From NCBI GenBank assembly GCA_017307505.1, contig JAFKEE010000028.1, positions 62,001-126,000 on the forward strand: a stretch of DNA of 64,000 bases, given 5' to 3'. Both the position numbers and the translations under genes were made by a program. The notes below the pieces were generated by a model, which was given only the letters and a program-made list of their open reading frames with translations, was not told the DNA's origin and ran no database searches. Positions 51,259-61,700 of this stretch are shown in pieces. Numbering within the stretch: position 1 is the stretch's first letter; every line of letters begins with the position of its first letter. The DNA comes from Acidobacteriota bacterium. GTDB lineage: Bacteria; Acidobacteriota; Terriglobia; Bryobacterales; Bryobacteraceae.

Positions 51259-53892
51259 TTACTTCAGGTCGCGCACTACCCGGAAGCCGGTATAGTCCGG
51301 ACGCGCCTTCCTGGTCGCCTTGGCATCGGCGGGCCGGTCGGCGCTGCCGCCGAGGGCGACCGTCGATCCATCTTTCTTCGTGACCCATTCGGCTACGTTG
51401 CCGCCCAGGTCGAAGAGCGGATCCTCGCCGCTGCCCGTGAAGCTGCCCACGGGTCGCAGCAGGGCACCCGGCGCCATTCCCTCAATCAACGAACTCAGCC
51501 GGGCTTCGTCGTCCATATTCACCGTGTAGCCGGCCCAATGGTCGAGAGTGTTCTCGTTCTTCGACCGGGTGAGCAGCGAGCCCAGTTCCTCTTCCGTGCC
51601 GAGCCGGTAGTTCTGGCCGGTTTGCTTCGAGAGCCAGGCGCAATAGGCCTTCGCCTGGTCGGCCGTGATGCCGCCGGCCGGATAGGCCTCGGTGCCGGGA
51701 GCCACTTTATACGAGCCCTCGAACGCATGGAACTGGCTCCGCGTGACCTCAAAGCGGCCAATCGCGATCGCGCCCCGTTCGACGGTTTCCGGCGTTTGCG
51801 GCAGGCTCTTCGTCTTGAGCAATGCGGCCAGGGCGGATTCCGGCTTCAGGGCTTCGTTCGTGTCGCTGGCGGTACCGAAGAGATACTTGTCGAACCAGGC
51901 GAGCTCTTCCTCCACCTTGCGGCGTTGATGGACGTACTTGCGCGGCCCGTGTGCCTCACCCGGGAACAGGATGAACTTCACGTCGGTCTGCCCGTAGTGC
52001 TGCAACGCGCGGTAGTGCTGCCAGCCCTGCTCAGTGGGCACCTGTTTGTCCTCGGTCCCAAAGAAGATGATGGTGGGTGTCTTGACCTTGTCCATGCGGT
52101 ACAGCGGCGACTTGCTGATATACAGTTGCGGATCCTCCATCGGCGTCTTACCCAGGTAGTACTTCTCGAAGGAGTCGCCGAACACAGCATTGCCCCAGTC
52201 GCTGGACCAGTTCACATCGCCCGCGCCGGCGCCGGCGACCTTGTACCGTGTGGTGCGGGTCGTGAGCTCGATCGTAATGATCGACCCGTTCGACCAGCCC
52301 ATCACGCCCATTTTGTCGGGATCGATGATCCCCTTGGCGATGAGGGAATCGACGCCCTTCTCGACATCGATCCACTCCAGGTCATTGTACTTGCCGCCGG
52401 AGATGGACTCGCCCCACTTCAGCCCGTAGTTGGAGGACCCGTGGTAGTTCGGCTTGAAGAGGAACGCTCCGCGCTGCGCGTAAAGCTGGTGCGGGTAGCC
52501 CATTGATTCGTTGAAGGCGTAAGGATCGTGGCCGTGCGGGCCGCCATGGATCATGACCACCAGCGGATACTTCCTGCCTGCCGTGTAGTTGTGCGGGTAG
52601 TAGAGGATCCCCTCCACCTGCTCGTCCTGAGCGCCCTTCCAGGTCACAAGTTCGGTCTTGGCGATGGGCTTCTTCTTCCAGTCGGAGTTCGGCTCGAGGA
52701 AGGTCTTGGCCTCTGCAAACCGCGCGCCCTCCAGCTTCGCGAGCATCCACTTCGCGGGTTCGCTGGAGGTCGAGATGGTGTAGATAATCTGCTGGCCGTC
52801 GTCCGAGACCGTCACCGCCTGAACGTTCTCTGTCTCGATCCAGGTCTTCGTCCAGGCATCGCCTGAGCGCGTATAGCGGGCCGCGCGGTTCCGCGCTCCA
52901 TTCGCGAGCAGCGCCACGAAGCCGTCCGGAGTCAGGCTGATGCCCGAGCTGAGGCCGTTCTCCCAGCCCAGATCCACCCTGGTCATCTTCGACGCGGCGA
53001 CGTCATAGAAGTAGAGCAGGTTCACCGAGGCGTTGTATAGGTAAGGATGCGTCGTGTATGGGGCGGAGAAGTAGAGGCCTTTGCTGTCGGTGGTCCAGTT
53101 GAAGCTGCGCGGCAGCACCTTTCCATCTGTGAAGAGCTGGGTACTCTTGCCTGACTTCAGGTCGTGCAGGAAGGTCACCGGCTTCACTTTCTGATCGTAG
53201 GTTTCCGCCAGGCTGCGGTTGTGCAGCGTCACGGCCCAGGCGCCATCGGGCGAGGCGAAGACCGATGTGATGCGATCCGCATTGGTTGTCAGCCGGGTGG
53301 ACTTCGAACCCTTCACTTCGAACTTGAACAGCCGGACCGGCGGAGCGTGTTTCTCGTCGTCCACCACCTGGGAGGTATCCTTGCGCTCCTTTACTTTCTG
53401 GTCGTAGAGGGAGGCATCTTCCGGCGCGGCGATCAGTAGCGAATCGTTGTCGAGCCACTCAAACGCACGGACGCCCTTTTCGAATTTGGTGACGGACCAC
53501 GGCTCACCGCCCGCCAGGCTCAGGAACCAGACCTGCATTCCGCCGGGCGCGTTATCGGGCGGCGCGGCGGCCGCCGCCGGTGGCTTCCGCGCGGTCAGGA
53601 ACGCGATCCGCTTGCCGTCCGGCGAAAATTTCGGGCTGCTCTCGCTGTCGTTCCCGCGCGTGAGCTGCACTTCTTCCAGATCGCCCAGCCGCTTCAGATA
53701 GAGATGCGAGATTGCCTCGCCCTTCTCCTTGTTCATCCGCGACTTCACATAGACAGCCGCTTTGCCGTCCCGGGAGAGCTCCAGTCCGGACGCCCGTTCC
53801 TGCAGCAGAATATCGTCGACAGTCCATTTCTCAGCTGCGGAAAGCAGCGACACCACGGCCAGACCAACCAAAAAGATCCGCATGGTGTTCAT
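51259..53892 (-). CDS. exported S9 prolyl-oligopeptidase-family peptidase fused to FGE/sulfatase-modifying-type domain
   Basis: Predicted exported 877-residue fusion. Residues 1-20 are a signal peptide. Residues 25-420 form the beta-propeller of S9 peptidases (LTRGNDSESSPKFSPDGKRIAFLTARK split). Residues 430-690 are the catalytic alpha/beta domain with Ser534 (MGWSNGS), Asp615 (FGTEDKQVP) and His648 (FPGEAHGPRK). Residues 705-877 are an FGE-sulfatase-type domain (AIGRFEVTRSQFHAF; KAYCAWLSKQTGQNYRLGTEEE; DLGGNVAEWV; YTGFRVVRDLK). This domain lacks the Cys pair of formylglycine-generating enzymes, so a binding rather than catalytic role is likely. Start without a clear ribosome site; a second in-frame ATG is three codons later. 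A terminator-like hairpin precedes it at 53904. Confidence 0.87.
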   Translation of the reverse strand: MNTMRIFLVGLAVVSLLSAAEKWTVDDILLQERASGLELSRDGKAAVYVKSRMNKEKGEAISHLYLKRLGDLEEVQLTRGNDSESSPKFSPDGKRIAFLTARKPPAAAAAPPDNAPGGMQVWFLSLAGGEPWSVTKFEKGVRAFEWLDNDSLLIAAPEDASLYDQKVKERKDTSQVVDDEKHAPPVRLFKFEVKGSKSTRLTTNADRITSVFASPDGAWAVTLHNRSLAETYDQKVKPVTFLHDLKSGKSTQLFTDGKVLPRSFNWTTDSKGLYFSAPYTTHPYLYNASVNLLYFYDVAASKMTRVDLGWENGLSSGISLTPDGFVALLANGARNRAARYTRSGDAWTKTWIETENVQAVTVSDDGQQIIYTISTSSEPAKWMLAKLEGARFAEAKTFLEPNSDWKKKPIAKTELVTWKGAQDEQVEGILYYPHNYTAGRKYPLVVMIHGGPHGHDPYAFNESMGYPHQLYAQRGAFLFKPNYHGSSNYGLKWGESISGGKYNDLEWIDVEKGVDSLIAKGIIDPDKMGVMGWSNGSIITIELTTRTTRYKVAGAGAGDVNWSSDWGNAVFGDSFEKYYLGKTPMEDPQLYISKSPLYRMDKVKTPTIIFFGTEDKQVPTEQGWQHYRALQHYGQTDVKFILFPGEAHGPRKYVHQRRKVEEELAWFDKYLFGTASDTNEALKPESALAALLKTKSLPQTPETVERGAIAIGRFEVTRSQFHAFEGSYKVAPGTEAYPAGGITADQAKAYCAWLSKQTGQNYRLGTEEELGSLLTRSKNENTLDHWAGYTVNMDDEARLSSLIEGMAPGALLRPVGSFTGSGEDPLFDLGGNVAEWVTKKDGSTVALGGSADRPADAKATRKARPDYTGFRVVRDLK

Positions 53893-53903
53893 TGTAAACA
53901 GAG

Positions 53904-53934
53904 CGGGCGGGACCGCCGGAAGGAGCCCCGCCCG
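53904..53934 (-). terminator. intrinsic-type terminator downstream of GH78 gene
   Basis: CGGGCGGG and CCCGCCCG form a perfect 8-bp stem, extended by AGA/TCT pairing after one mismatch, in the 62-base gap between the stop of the rhamnosidase gene and the start of the peptidase gene. On the minus strand it is followed by CTCTGTTT, a weak T-rich tail. Confidence 0.55.
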
Positions 53935-53954
53935 TTCTGGTGTGGATTCAGCTT

Positions 53955-56900
53955 CTACTGGCCGGTGAACGTGTAGCTTCCGGATTTCACCTCAAAGACG
54001 GAGGCACCGCCCTCGACATGGTCCGGCTTCAGGCCGCCGGACCCGCTGGCGCCCGCACCGGGCACGTAGACCGTGGCCGACGTGTTGGGAGGCACCGTGA
54101 CCTGCATGGTCACCTTGCCGCCCTGCTTCGTCCAGTTGCTGACAATACGGCCGTACGGCGAGACGTGGCTTGCCTTCACGTTGGTCAGGCCGCTTGCCGT
54201 GAACGGACGGATGGAGAAGTGCTGGAAGCCCGGGTGCGCCGGATCGGGCCGGATGCCCGCCAGGTACTCATACATCCACACGCCCAGATCGCCGATCTGC
54301 ATCACGTGGTTGCCGGAGTTCATGGCCGGGTCGGCCGTATCGCCGTTCCAGAGTTCCCACACGGTCGTCGCGCCCTTCTGCACCATGTAGCCCCAGCCGG
54401 GGTAAGTCTTCTGGGTGGCGATCGTGAGCGCCAGATCGGCCCGGCCATTGTCGGAGAGGGTCCGCATCAGCCACTGCGCGCCGACGAGGCCGACACCCAC
54501 ATGGTTGTTGCTCTCCTTCTCGATCTTTGCCACCAGCCGGTCGAACACCGCCGTGCGGCTCTCGCCGGGCACAAGGTCGAACGCCAGCGGCAGGATGCTC
54601 GAGGTCTGGGTCCCGTTGTCGAATCTCGACTCGGCCTGCTTGAAGTAGGCCCGCAGGAATGCCGCCTTTACGGTGGCGGCCAGGTTCTGATACTCGGTGC
54701 TGTCGGCCGGTTGCCCCGCGAGTTTGGCGTAGCGGCTCATCAGTTCGAGCATGTGGAAATAGTAGGCTGTGCTCAACAGCGCACCCGCCGTGACCCGGGC
54801 CGGATCCTGCGAGTGAATGAGTTCGGGCTTTTCCGGAGGAACGCACCAGTCGCCGTAGGTATTCTTCGGCATGATGCCGTCCTTGAGGAACCCGCGCATA
54901 TACTCCACCCACTTCCTCATCGCCGGATAGTTCCGCTCGATGACGCGTGAGTCGCCGTACTGTTCGTAGATCATGTTGGGCGCCAGGATGAACGTGCTGG
55001 GCCAGACGATCCCGTCGTTGTAGAGGACCCAATAGCTGGGCGAGACATCCGGAATGCTGCCCGAGTCGCGCTGGGAGTCCTTCAGATCGTTCATCCACTT
55101 CGTATAGAAGGCGGCGATGTCGAACAGATAGCTCTCACTGCGGCTCACGATGCTGCGATCGCCCAGCCAGCCCTGGCGCTCATCGCGCTGCGGGCAGTCG
55201 GTGGGGATGCTGCGGTAGTTACCCCGAATCCCCCAGTAAATGTTGTGGTGGATCCTGTTGAGCATCGGGTCGGACGATTCGAAGTCGCCCGTGCGTGGCA
55301 TGGCGTCGTGCACGACGCGGCCCTCGATCGAGGCCAGCGTCGGCTTGCCAGGATACCCGCTGACCTCCACGAACCGGAAGCCGTGATACGTGAATCTCGG
55401 CTCCCACGTTTCGGCCGCTCCACCCTTGAGGGTGTAGAGATCTGTCGCGCGCGCTGACCGCAGATTGTCGAGGTAGAGGTTGCCATCCGGCCGCAGCGTT
55501 TCGGCATGGCGCAGCATGACCTGGTCGCCTTTGCGGCCCGTCACCCGCAGCCGCAGCCAGCCCACCATGTTCTGGCCCATGTCGAAGATGTAGACGCCCG
55601 GCCGGATCTCGCTGACCTTCAGCGGCTTGATCGTCTCGATCACCTTTAACGGCTCCGCCATCTGCGCTTCCAGCGCCCCGGGCGGCGGCTGCAGCGCTTC
55701 CACCGGCTGCCAGCGGGTGTCGTCAAACCCGGCATTGGCCCAGCCTGGCATCTCTTTCGTGGCGTCGTACTCTTCGCCGTCGTATTCGTTATTCACGCGG
55801 ACCGGGCCGTCGGATGTCACCTTCCAGGTCGCATCGCTGACAATGGTTTCGCGCCTGCCGTCCGCATACTCGAGTTCCAGTTGCAGCAGGAGTTTGGGCA
55901 CATCGAAACCCACCGTTCCAATCGGGACGCTGTTGCGCGGCGCCCAATAGCGTCCATTGCCCAGCATGACGCCCAGCGCGTTGTCGCCGGATTTCAGCTG
56001 CTTCGTGACATCGTGCGTGACATAGAAGACCCGCTTGCCGTACTCCGAGAGGTTAGGCGAAAGAACGTCATCGCCGGCCTTGCTTCCGTTCACATACAAT
56101 TCGCTCAAGCCGAGGCCGGACACATACGCCGTTGCGCGCCGCAAGCCGCTGCCCACGGCGAACTCCTTGCGCAACAGGCGAGCCGGCAGGGCTCGTTCGC
56201 CCTGGAATCCGGCATCGCCCCAGGGCTTCATGCCGTAGTCGCCCAGTTCGCGGGCGGCGGTCCAGGGACCCGTCTCGGATGCCGCGGCCTGCCATGTGGA
56301 ACCAGTGCGGAACACCAGCGGTTCGCCGGAGGTGAACTGAACCTGCAGCGTGCCGATGAGCCCCGCCGGGCCTTCCTTTGTGTTTTTGGCCTGCACCAGA
56401 ATCGTGTTTTCGCCCTGTTTCAGGAGCGGTGCTACATCAAGCACCTCGGGCAGGCTGGGCTGATTGCCGCGGCCCGCCGGTTTCCCGTTGATTGAAAGCT
56501 CAAAACTGTTGTCGGCCCCCAGAACGAACATGGCGTGGCGCAGGGTCCGGCCAGCGGGCAGCGTCACCTTTGCCGAGAACCAGCGCGTCGCCGCAGGAGC
56601 TTTGACCGCGGGATCAGCCTCGTTGAACCAGATCCACTTCGCCGTGGTGATCAGTTGAAACGGACTGTTCGGGGACCGGTAGTCCGTATAGGCGCCCTGG
56701 CCAATCCACTTGCCTTTCCAGTCGGATGCCTGGAGCAGGCCCATGGACCATTGCCCCGTTTCGCTCCACGCCGAGAGGTTGCCGGACTGGTCCCACACCT
56801 GCACCTGCCAGTAGACCGCCATCCCTGTTTCCAGAGGTTTGCCCTTATACGGGATGAGCACGCTCTGAGCCGACTCCACCTTTCCGGAGTCCCACAAATC

Positions 56901-57143
56901 CCCAGTGCCTGACTTGAGATTCGCCGGGGAGGAAGCCGCCAGCACCCGGTAGGCCGACTGAGCCAGGCCGCGCGCCGCTGCGTTCCGCGCCTCCAGAACC
57001 CAACTTAAACGTGGTGCTGTTTCGGAGATGCCCGCGGGATTCCTGCGGTGCTCCACCGTGAGCCCGGCAGGCTGAAATGCGGCAGGCGCCGCCGATAGCA
57101 GAACAGCCCCCATCAATGCTAAGCTAGACAACCACTTGTGCAT
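53955..57143 (-). CDS. exported alpha-L-rhamnosidase, GH78 family
   Basis: Predicted exported 1062-residue glycosidase that releases terminal alpha-L-rhamnose from plant or microbial glycans. Start at 57143 because it gives a signal peptide (HKWLSSLALMGAVLLSAAPAA) and has GAAGGA upstream. The multidomain GH78 layout is readable: GLTVEHRRNPAGISETAPRLSWVL at the N-terminus, beta-sandwich domains (GLSELYVNGSKAGDDVLSPNLSEYGKRVFY split), the catalytic alpha/alpha barrel with the hallmark TDCPQRDERQGWLGD, TTVWELWNGD as the second acidic site, and a C-terminal beta-sandwich (VKASHVSPYGRIVSNWTKQGG). An extra carbohydrate-binding-like insert (NSFELSINGKPAGRGN; ENTILVQAKNT) is present at about residues 165-270. 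Divergent from the RND pump operon. Confidence 0.93.
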   Translation of the reverse strand: MHKWLSSLALMGAVLLSAAPAAFQPAGLTVEHRRNPAGISETAPRLSWVLEARNAAARGLAQSAYRVLAASSPANLKSGTGDLWDSGKVESAQSVLIPYKGKPLETGMAVYWQVQVWDQSGNLSAWSETGQWSMGLLQASDWKGKWIGQGAYTDYRSPNSPFQLITTAKWIWFNEADPAVKAPAATRWFSAKVTLPAGRTLRHAMFVLGADNSFELSINGKPAGRGNQPSLPEVLDVAPLLKQGENTILVQAKNTKEGPAGLIGTLQVQFTSGEPLVFRTGSTWQAAASETGPWTAARELGDYGMKPWGDAGFQGERALPARLLRKEFAVGSGLRRATAYVSGLGLSELYVNGSKAGDDVLSPNLSEYGKRVFYVTHDVTKQLKSGDNALGVMLGNGRYWAPRNSVPIGTVGFDVPKLLLQLELEYADGRRETIVSDATWKVTSDGPVRVNNEYDGEEYDATKEMPGWANAGFDDTRWQPVEALQPPPGALEAQMAEPLKVIETIKPLKVSEIRPGVYIFDMGQNMVGWLRLRVTGRKGDQVMLRHAETLRPDGNLYLDNLRSARATDLYTLKGGAAETWEPRFTYHGFRFVEVSGYPGKPTLASIEGRVVHDAMPRTGDFESSDPMLNRIHHNIYWGIRGNYRSIPTDCPQRDERQGWLGDRSIVSRSESYLFDIAAFYTKWMNDLKDSQRDSGSIPDVSPSYWVLYNDGIVWPSTFILAPNMIYEQYGDSRVIERNYPAMRKWVEYMRGFLKDGIMPKNTYGDWCVPPEKPELIHSQDPARVTAGALLSTAYYFHMLELMSRYAKLAGQPADSTEYQNLAATVKAAFLRAYFKQAESRFDNGTQTSSILPLAFDLVPGESRTAVFDRLVAKIEKESNNHVGVGLVGAQWLMRTLSDNGRADLALTIATQKTYPGWGYMVQKGATTVWELWNGDTADPAMNSGNHVMQIGDLGVWMYEYLAGIRPDPAHPGFQHFSIRPFTASGLTNVKASHVSPYGRIVSNWTKQGGKVTMQVTVPPNTSATVYVPGAGASGSGGLKPDHVEGGASVFEVKSGSYTFTGQ

Positions 57144-57292
57144 GGATAAGTCCTTCGAGGTCAACTTCAAGGGATGAGTCCCGCCTGGTCGCGGGAACCC
57201 CCTATTCCATCTGAAACAGAAGCCGAACGCAAGGCTCTGGGAACGCTGCCTCGATGGAGCCTATCAAAAGTTTCTTGATCGTTGAAAAGTAA

Positions 57293-57327
57293 CGTCGTAA
57301 GCACGACGGTCGCCACTCTATATAGTG
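57293..57327. promoter_or_regulatory. operator-like palindromes between GH78 and RND operons
   Basis: CGTCGT-AAGC-ACGACG (57293-57308) is a perfect inverted repeat, followed directly by a near-palindrome around CTATATAG (57314-57327). They lie 40-75 bases upstream of the pump's first gene, in the divergent intergenic region, where a repressor of the TetR or MarR type could bind. No such regulator gene is nearby. Confidence 0.4.
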
Positions 57328-57368
57328 CACTTCGCGCCCCCCTGTGATCGGGTGTCTCAAATTCTGAA

Positions 57369-58760
57369 ATGACGGAAACCCTGTTGACCACTAGAACTAT
57401 CTCCGGCCGCTGGGCCGCCATAACGCTTGCTGTCCTCGCCCTGGCCGGAACTGGCTGTAATCGTGGTGGAGCGGCGTCCAAAAAAGATGCATCAAAGAAG
57501 GGCGATGCCGTCCCGGTGAGCGTGACCGCGGTCGCGAAACGCGACGTGCCGCTGGACCTCGAAGTCATCGGGAACGTGGAAGCCTACTCGGTGATCTCCG
57601 TGCGGTCGCAGGTCAGCGGGTTGCTGCAGAAGGTCCATTTCAAGGAAGGCGACTTCGTATCGAAAGGACAGGTTCTGTTCTCCATCGATCCCAGCCCGTT
57701 CAACGCTGCCCTCCGCGAGGCCGAGGCGAACCTGACCCGGGCGGAAGCGCAAATCGGCCAGGCCCAGGCCACCCTCAAGCGGGATATCGCCCAGGCCAAG
57801 TACGCCGGACAACAGGCCGACCGCTACAAATCATTGCAGAAGGAAGGCATCGTTTCGAAGGAGCAGGTGGACCAGTTCACCACCGCCGCCGATACGAACT
57901 CCGAGATCATTCGAGTCGACGAAGCCGCCATACGCAGCGCCGAAGCCTCGGTGGTGGCCGCGCGCGCGCAGGTCGATAATGCCAGGATCCAGGTGGGCTA
58001 TACCACCATCCGCTCGCCTATTGACGGCCGCACCGGTAACATCACCGTCAAAGAAGGCAACATCGTCTCCTCCAACACGATTGAGCTGACCTCGATTAAC
58101 CAGGTGCAGCCGATCTATGTCACCTTCGCCGCCCCGGAATCGAATCTCGCCGAGATCAAGAGGTTCGCCGCCGAAGGCAGACTGCCGGTCACTGTGCTGC
58201 CCTCGGAGGGCGAAGAAGTCACGCCCGAGATCGGCACCCTGACCTTCGTCGACAACAACGTCGACTCCACCACCGGCACTATTAAGCTCAAGGGCACTTT
58301 CCCGAATGCAGAACGCCATCTCTGGCCCGGGTCGTTCGTACGGGTCCGGCTGCGGCTGTCGACCCGCAAGGATGCGCTCATCGTTCCGGCCCAGGCGGTG
58401 CAGGAAGGTCAGGATGGCCAGTTCCTCTACGTGGCTACGGACAAGATGACCGTCGAACAGCGGCCCGTGAAGGTAGGCTCGCGCAGCGGTCAGGATATGG
58501 TGATTGACCAGGGTGTGGAAGCCGGCGAGAAAGTCGTGGTGGAAGGCCAGCTCCGGCTGGCGCCGGGCATGAAGATCCGCATTCGCGAAGGACGGCCGGG
58601 TGGTCCGGGCAAGGGTGGAAAGAAAGGTGGCGGTGGGGCAGCCGTCACCGCCGCAGAGACTCCGCAGGGCGCTCCCGCAGCGGACGCCCCGCCTGCACAG
58701 GACGGCAGTACAACTCCGGGCGCCCGCAAGGGCCGCAAGGGCGAGCACAAAAAACAGTGA
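57369..58760 (+). CDS. RND-pump periplasmic adaptor (membrane fusion protein)
   Basis: Predicted lipoprotein-like periplasmic adaptor of 463 residues for an MdtA/AcrA-type tripartite efflux pump. The N-terminus (about 1-31) is a signal ending in a Cys (LALAGTGC), a near-lipobox. The lipoyl/barrel-sandwich part shows VISVRSQVSGLLQKVHFKEGDFVSKGQVLFSIDP (split), the hairpin is DKYxxLxKEGIVSKEQVDQ-like (DRYKSLQKEGIVSKEQVDQF), and RSPIDGRTGNITVKEGNIVS and MLxxxFxNAERHLWPGSFVRVRL close the beta-barrel. The last 60 residues are Lys/Gly/Ala/Pro-rich and probably disordered, longer than in most relatives. The permease gene begins inside its stop (GTGA). Confidence 0.93.
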   Translation: MTETLLTTRTISGRWAAITLAVLALAGTGCNRGGAASKKDASKKGDAVPVSVTAVAKRDVPLDLEVIGNVEAYSVISVRSQVSGLLQKVHFKEGDFVSKGQVLFSIDPSPFNAALREAEANLTRAEAQIGQAQATLKRDIAQAKYAGQQADRYKSLQKEGIVSKEQVDQFTTAADTNSEIIRVDEAAIRSAEASVVAARAQVDNARIQVGYTTIRSPIDGRTGNITVKEGNIVSSNTIELTSINQVQPIYVTFAAPESNLAEIKRFAAEGRLPVTVLPSEGEEVTPEIGTLTFVDNNVDSTTGTIKLKGTFPNAERHLWPGSFVRVRLRLSTRKDALIVPAQAVQEGQDGQFLYVATDKMTVEQRPVKVGSRSGQDMVIDQGVEAGEKVVVEGQLRLAPGMKIRIREGRPGGPGKGGKKGGGGAAVTAAETPQGAPAADAPPAQDGSTTPGARKGRKGEHKKQ

Positions 58761-61700
58761 ACATCTGCGAGACCTTCATCCGTAGACCCATTGCCACCAG
58801 CCTGCTGATGCTGGCGGTGGCCCTGTTTGGCATTCTGGCCTACCGGGCGCTGCCCGTCAGCGACATGCCGCGCGTGGACTTCCCCACGCTGGTCGTCTCC
58901 GCCAGCCTGCCTGGAGCCAACCCCGATACCATGGCCTCCGCCGTGGCCACTCCGCTGGAGCGCCAGTTCACGGGCATTGCCGGCATGGATTCGATGATCT
59001 CGTCGAACTCCACCGGCAATTCGCAGATCACGCTCACCTTTGATCTCTCCCGCGACCTGGACGGCGCCGCCGTCGATGTCGAAACCGCCATCGCCGAAGC
59101 CATGCCGCTGCTGCCGCCTGGCATGCCCAGCCCGCCGTCGTTCCGCAAGTTCAATCCCGGCGACGCGCCGGTAATCTTTCTTAGCCTGACCACCAAGGTC
59201 CTGCCCATGTGGAAGCTCGACGAGTATGCGCAGAACATCATTGCGCAGCGGCTCTCCATGGTGACTGGCGTAGCGCAGGTCCAGGTGATGGGGGCGCAGA
59301 AGTACGCCGTGCGCGTGCAGGTCGACCCGGACCAGCTCGCGGCGAAGAAGATCGGCCTCAACGAAGTCAGCCAGGCACTCTCCGACTGGAATGTGAACGA
59401 ACCCACGGGCACGCTGTATGGACCGCACCAGTCCTACAACGTTCTGGCCAGCGGCCAGCTGATGCGCGCCAAGGACTACGAGTCGCTGGTGGTCACCTAT
59501 CGCAATGGGGCGGCGGTGCGCCTGCGCGACGTCGCCAATGTCCTCGACAGTGTGGAGGACGACAAGACCGCCTCCTGGATCTACACCGGCAACACGAATG
59601 AGCGCGCCATCAACCTGATGGTGATGCGCCAGCCCGACAGCAACACCATCGAAGTGACCGACGCCGTGAAGGCGCTGATCCCGATGTTCCAGGCGCAACT
59701 GCCCCCCAGCGTCACGCTGGCTGTGCGCGGCGACCGGTCCAAGAACATCCGCGAGTCCTTCACCGATATTCAGATGACCATGGCCGTCACGCTCGGCCTG
59801 GTCATCATGGTGATCTTCATCTTCCTGCGGAACCTCTCGGCCACCGCCATCCCCACCATGGCTCTGCCGTTCTCCATCATCGGCACGTTCTCCATCATGT
59901 ATGTGCTCGACTTCAGCCTGAATAACATCTCGCTGATGGCGCTCATCCTATGCGTCGGCTTCGTCGTGGACGATGCCATCGTGATGCTGGAGAACATCGT
60001 CCGCCACATGGAAAAAGGCGAGTCGGCCATGCAGGCCAGCCTGCGCGGCTCGCGTGAGATCGGCTTCACCATCGTCTCGATGACCATTTCGCTGGCGGCT
60101 GTGTTCATCCCCCTGCTGTTCATGGGCGGCATCCTGGGCCGCCTGTTCCGCGAATTCGCCGTCTCGATCTGCGTCGCGATTCTCATTTCCGGCATGGTGT
60201 CGATTTCGCTGACGCCCATGCTCTGCAGCCGCTTCCTCCGGCCGGTGAATCATCTGCGGCACGGCTGGCTCTACAACCTGATCGAGCGCGGGTTCATGGC
60301 CATCCACCGCGTCTATGAACGCAGCCTCGGCTGGGTGCTGCACCACCGGCCGGTCATGCTCGCGATTTTCGTCATCATGCTGGGCGTCACGGGCTGGCTG
60401 TTCACGGTCGTCCAGAAAGGCTTCATCCCGGAAGTCGACAGCGACCAGATGTTCGTCACCGTCGAGGCCGCCCAGGGCACCTCGTTCTACCAGATGGCGA
60501 AATACCAGCAGCGCGTCGGCGAGATCCTGCGCAAGGATCCCAACATCGAGACAATCATGCTGAGCGCCGGCGGATCGTTCAATGCCAGCGCCAGCTCCGG
60601 CCGCCTCATGGTACAGCTGAAGCCGCGCCGCGAGCGCACTCTCAGCGTCTTTGAAGTGGTGAACGAACTGCGTCCGAAGCTGGCCACGATTTCCGGCATC
60701 CGCGCCTTTCCCTCCGTCCCCGCCGCCATCCGCATTGGCGGCCGCCGGTCGAAGGCGCAGTACGATTTCACCCTGCAATCGCCGGATACGGCCGAGTTGT
60801 ACGCGGAGGCCAGCAAGTTCGAAGAAGTGGTAGCCAAACTGCTGGGACTGCTCGATGTCGCCTCTGATCTCGAGGTGAAGAATCCGCGCGTCAACGTCAG
60901 CATCGACCGCGACAAGGCGGCTGCCCTGCAACTGAACCTGCTGCAGGTGCAGGGCTCGCTCTACAGCGCGTTCGGTCCGCGCTGGGCCACCACCATCTAC
61001 TCCTCCATGAGCCAGAACCGGGTGCTCATGGAGCTGCAGCCCAAGTACCAGGCGCATCCCGACACCATTCCGACGCTGTACTTCAAGTCGGACAACGGCA
61101 ACGTCGTGCCCTTCCAGTCGTTTGGCAAGATGTACATCGATGCCGGTCCGCTCACCGTGAACCACTCCGGCCAGCTGCCCTCCGTCACCATCTCGTTCAA
61201 CCTGCGTCCCGGCATGGCGCTTGGCGATGCGGTGGACCTCATCCAGGACGCCGCCATCCGGCATCTGCCGGCCAGCATTACGCCCAGCTTCCAGGGCACC
61301 GCCAAGGCCTTCCAGGATTCCCTGAAGAACCTGGGCCTGCTTCTGCTGGTCGCCATCCTCGTCGTCTACATCGTGCTGGGCGTGCTCTATGAGAGCTACA
61401 TCCATCCGTTGACGATCCTCTCCGGCCTTCCGTCCGCCGGCTTCGGCGCGCTGCTCACGCTGCTGCTCTTCAATGTCGAACTGAATATCTATGGGTTTGT
61501 CGGCATGATCCTGCTCATCGGCCTGGTCAAGAAGAACGCGATCATGCAGATCGACTTCGCTCTCGAGGCCGAACGCAAGGAGGGCAAATCGCCGGCGGAG
61601 GCGATCTATGAGGGCTGCCTCACGCGTTTCCGGCCCATCATGATGACCACCATGTCGGCCCTGCTCGGTGCCCTGCCCATCTCGCTGGGCTACGGCGCCG

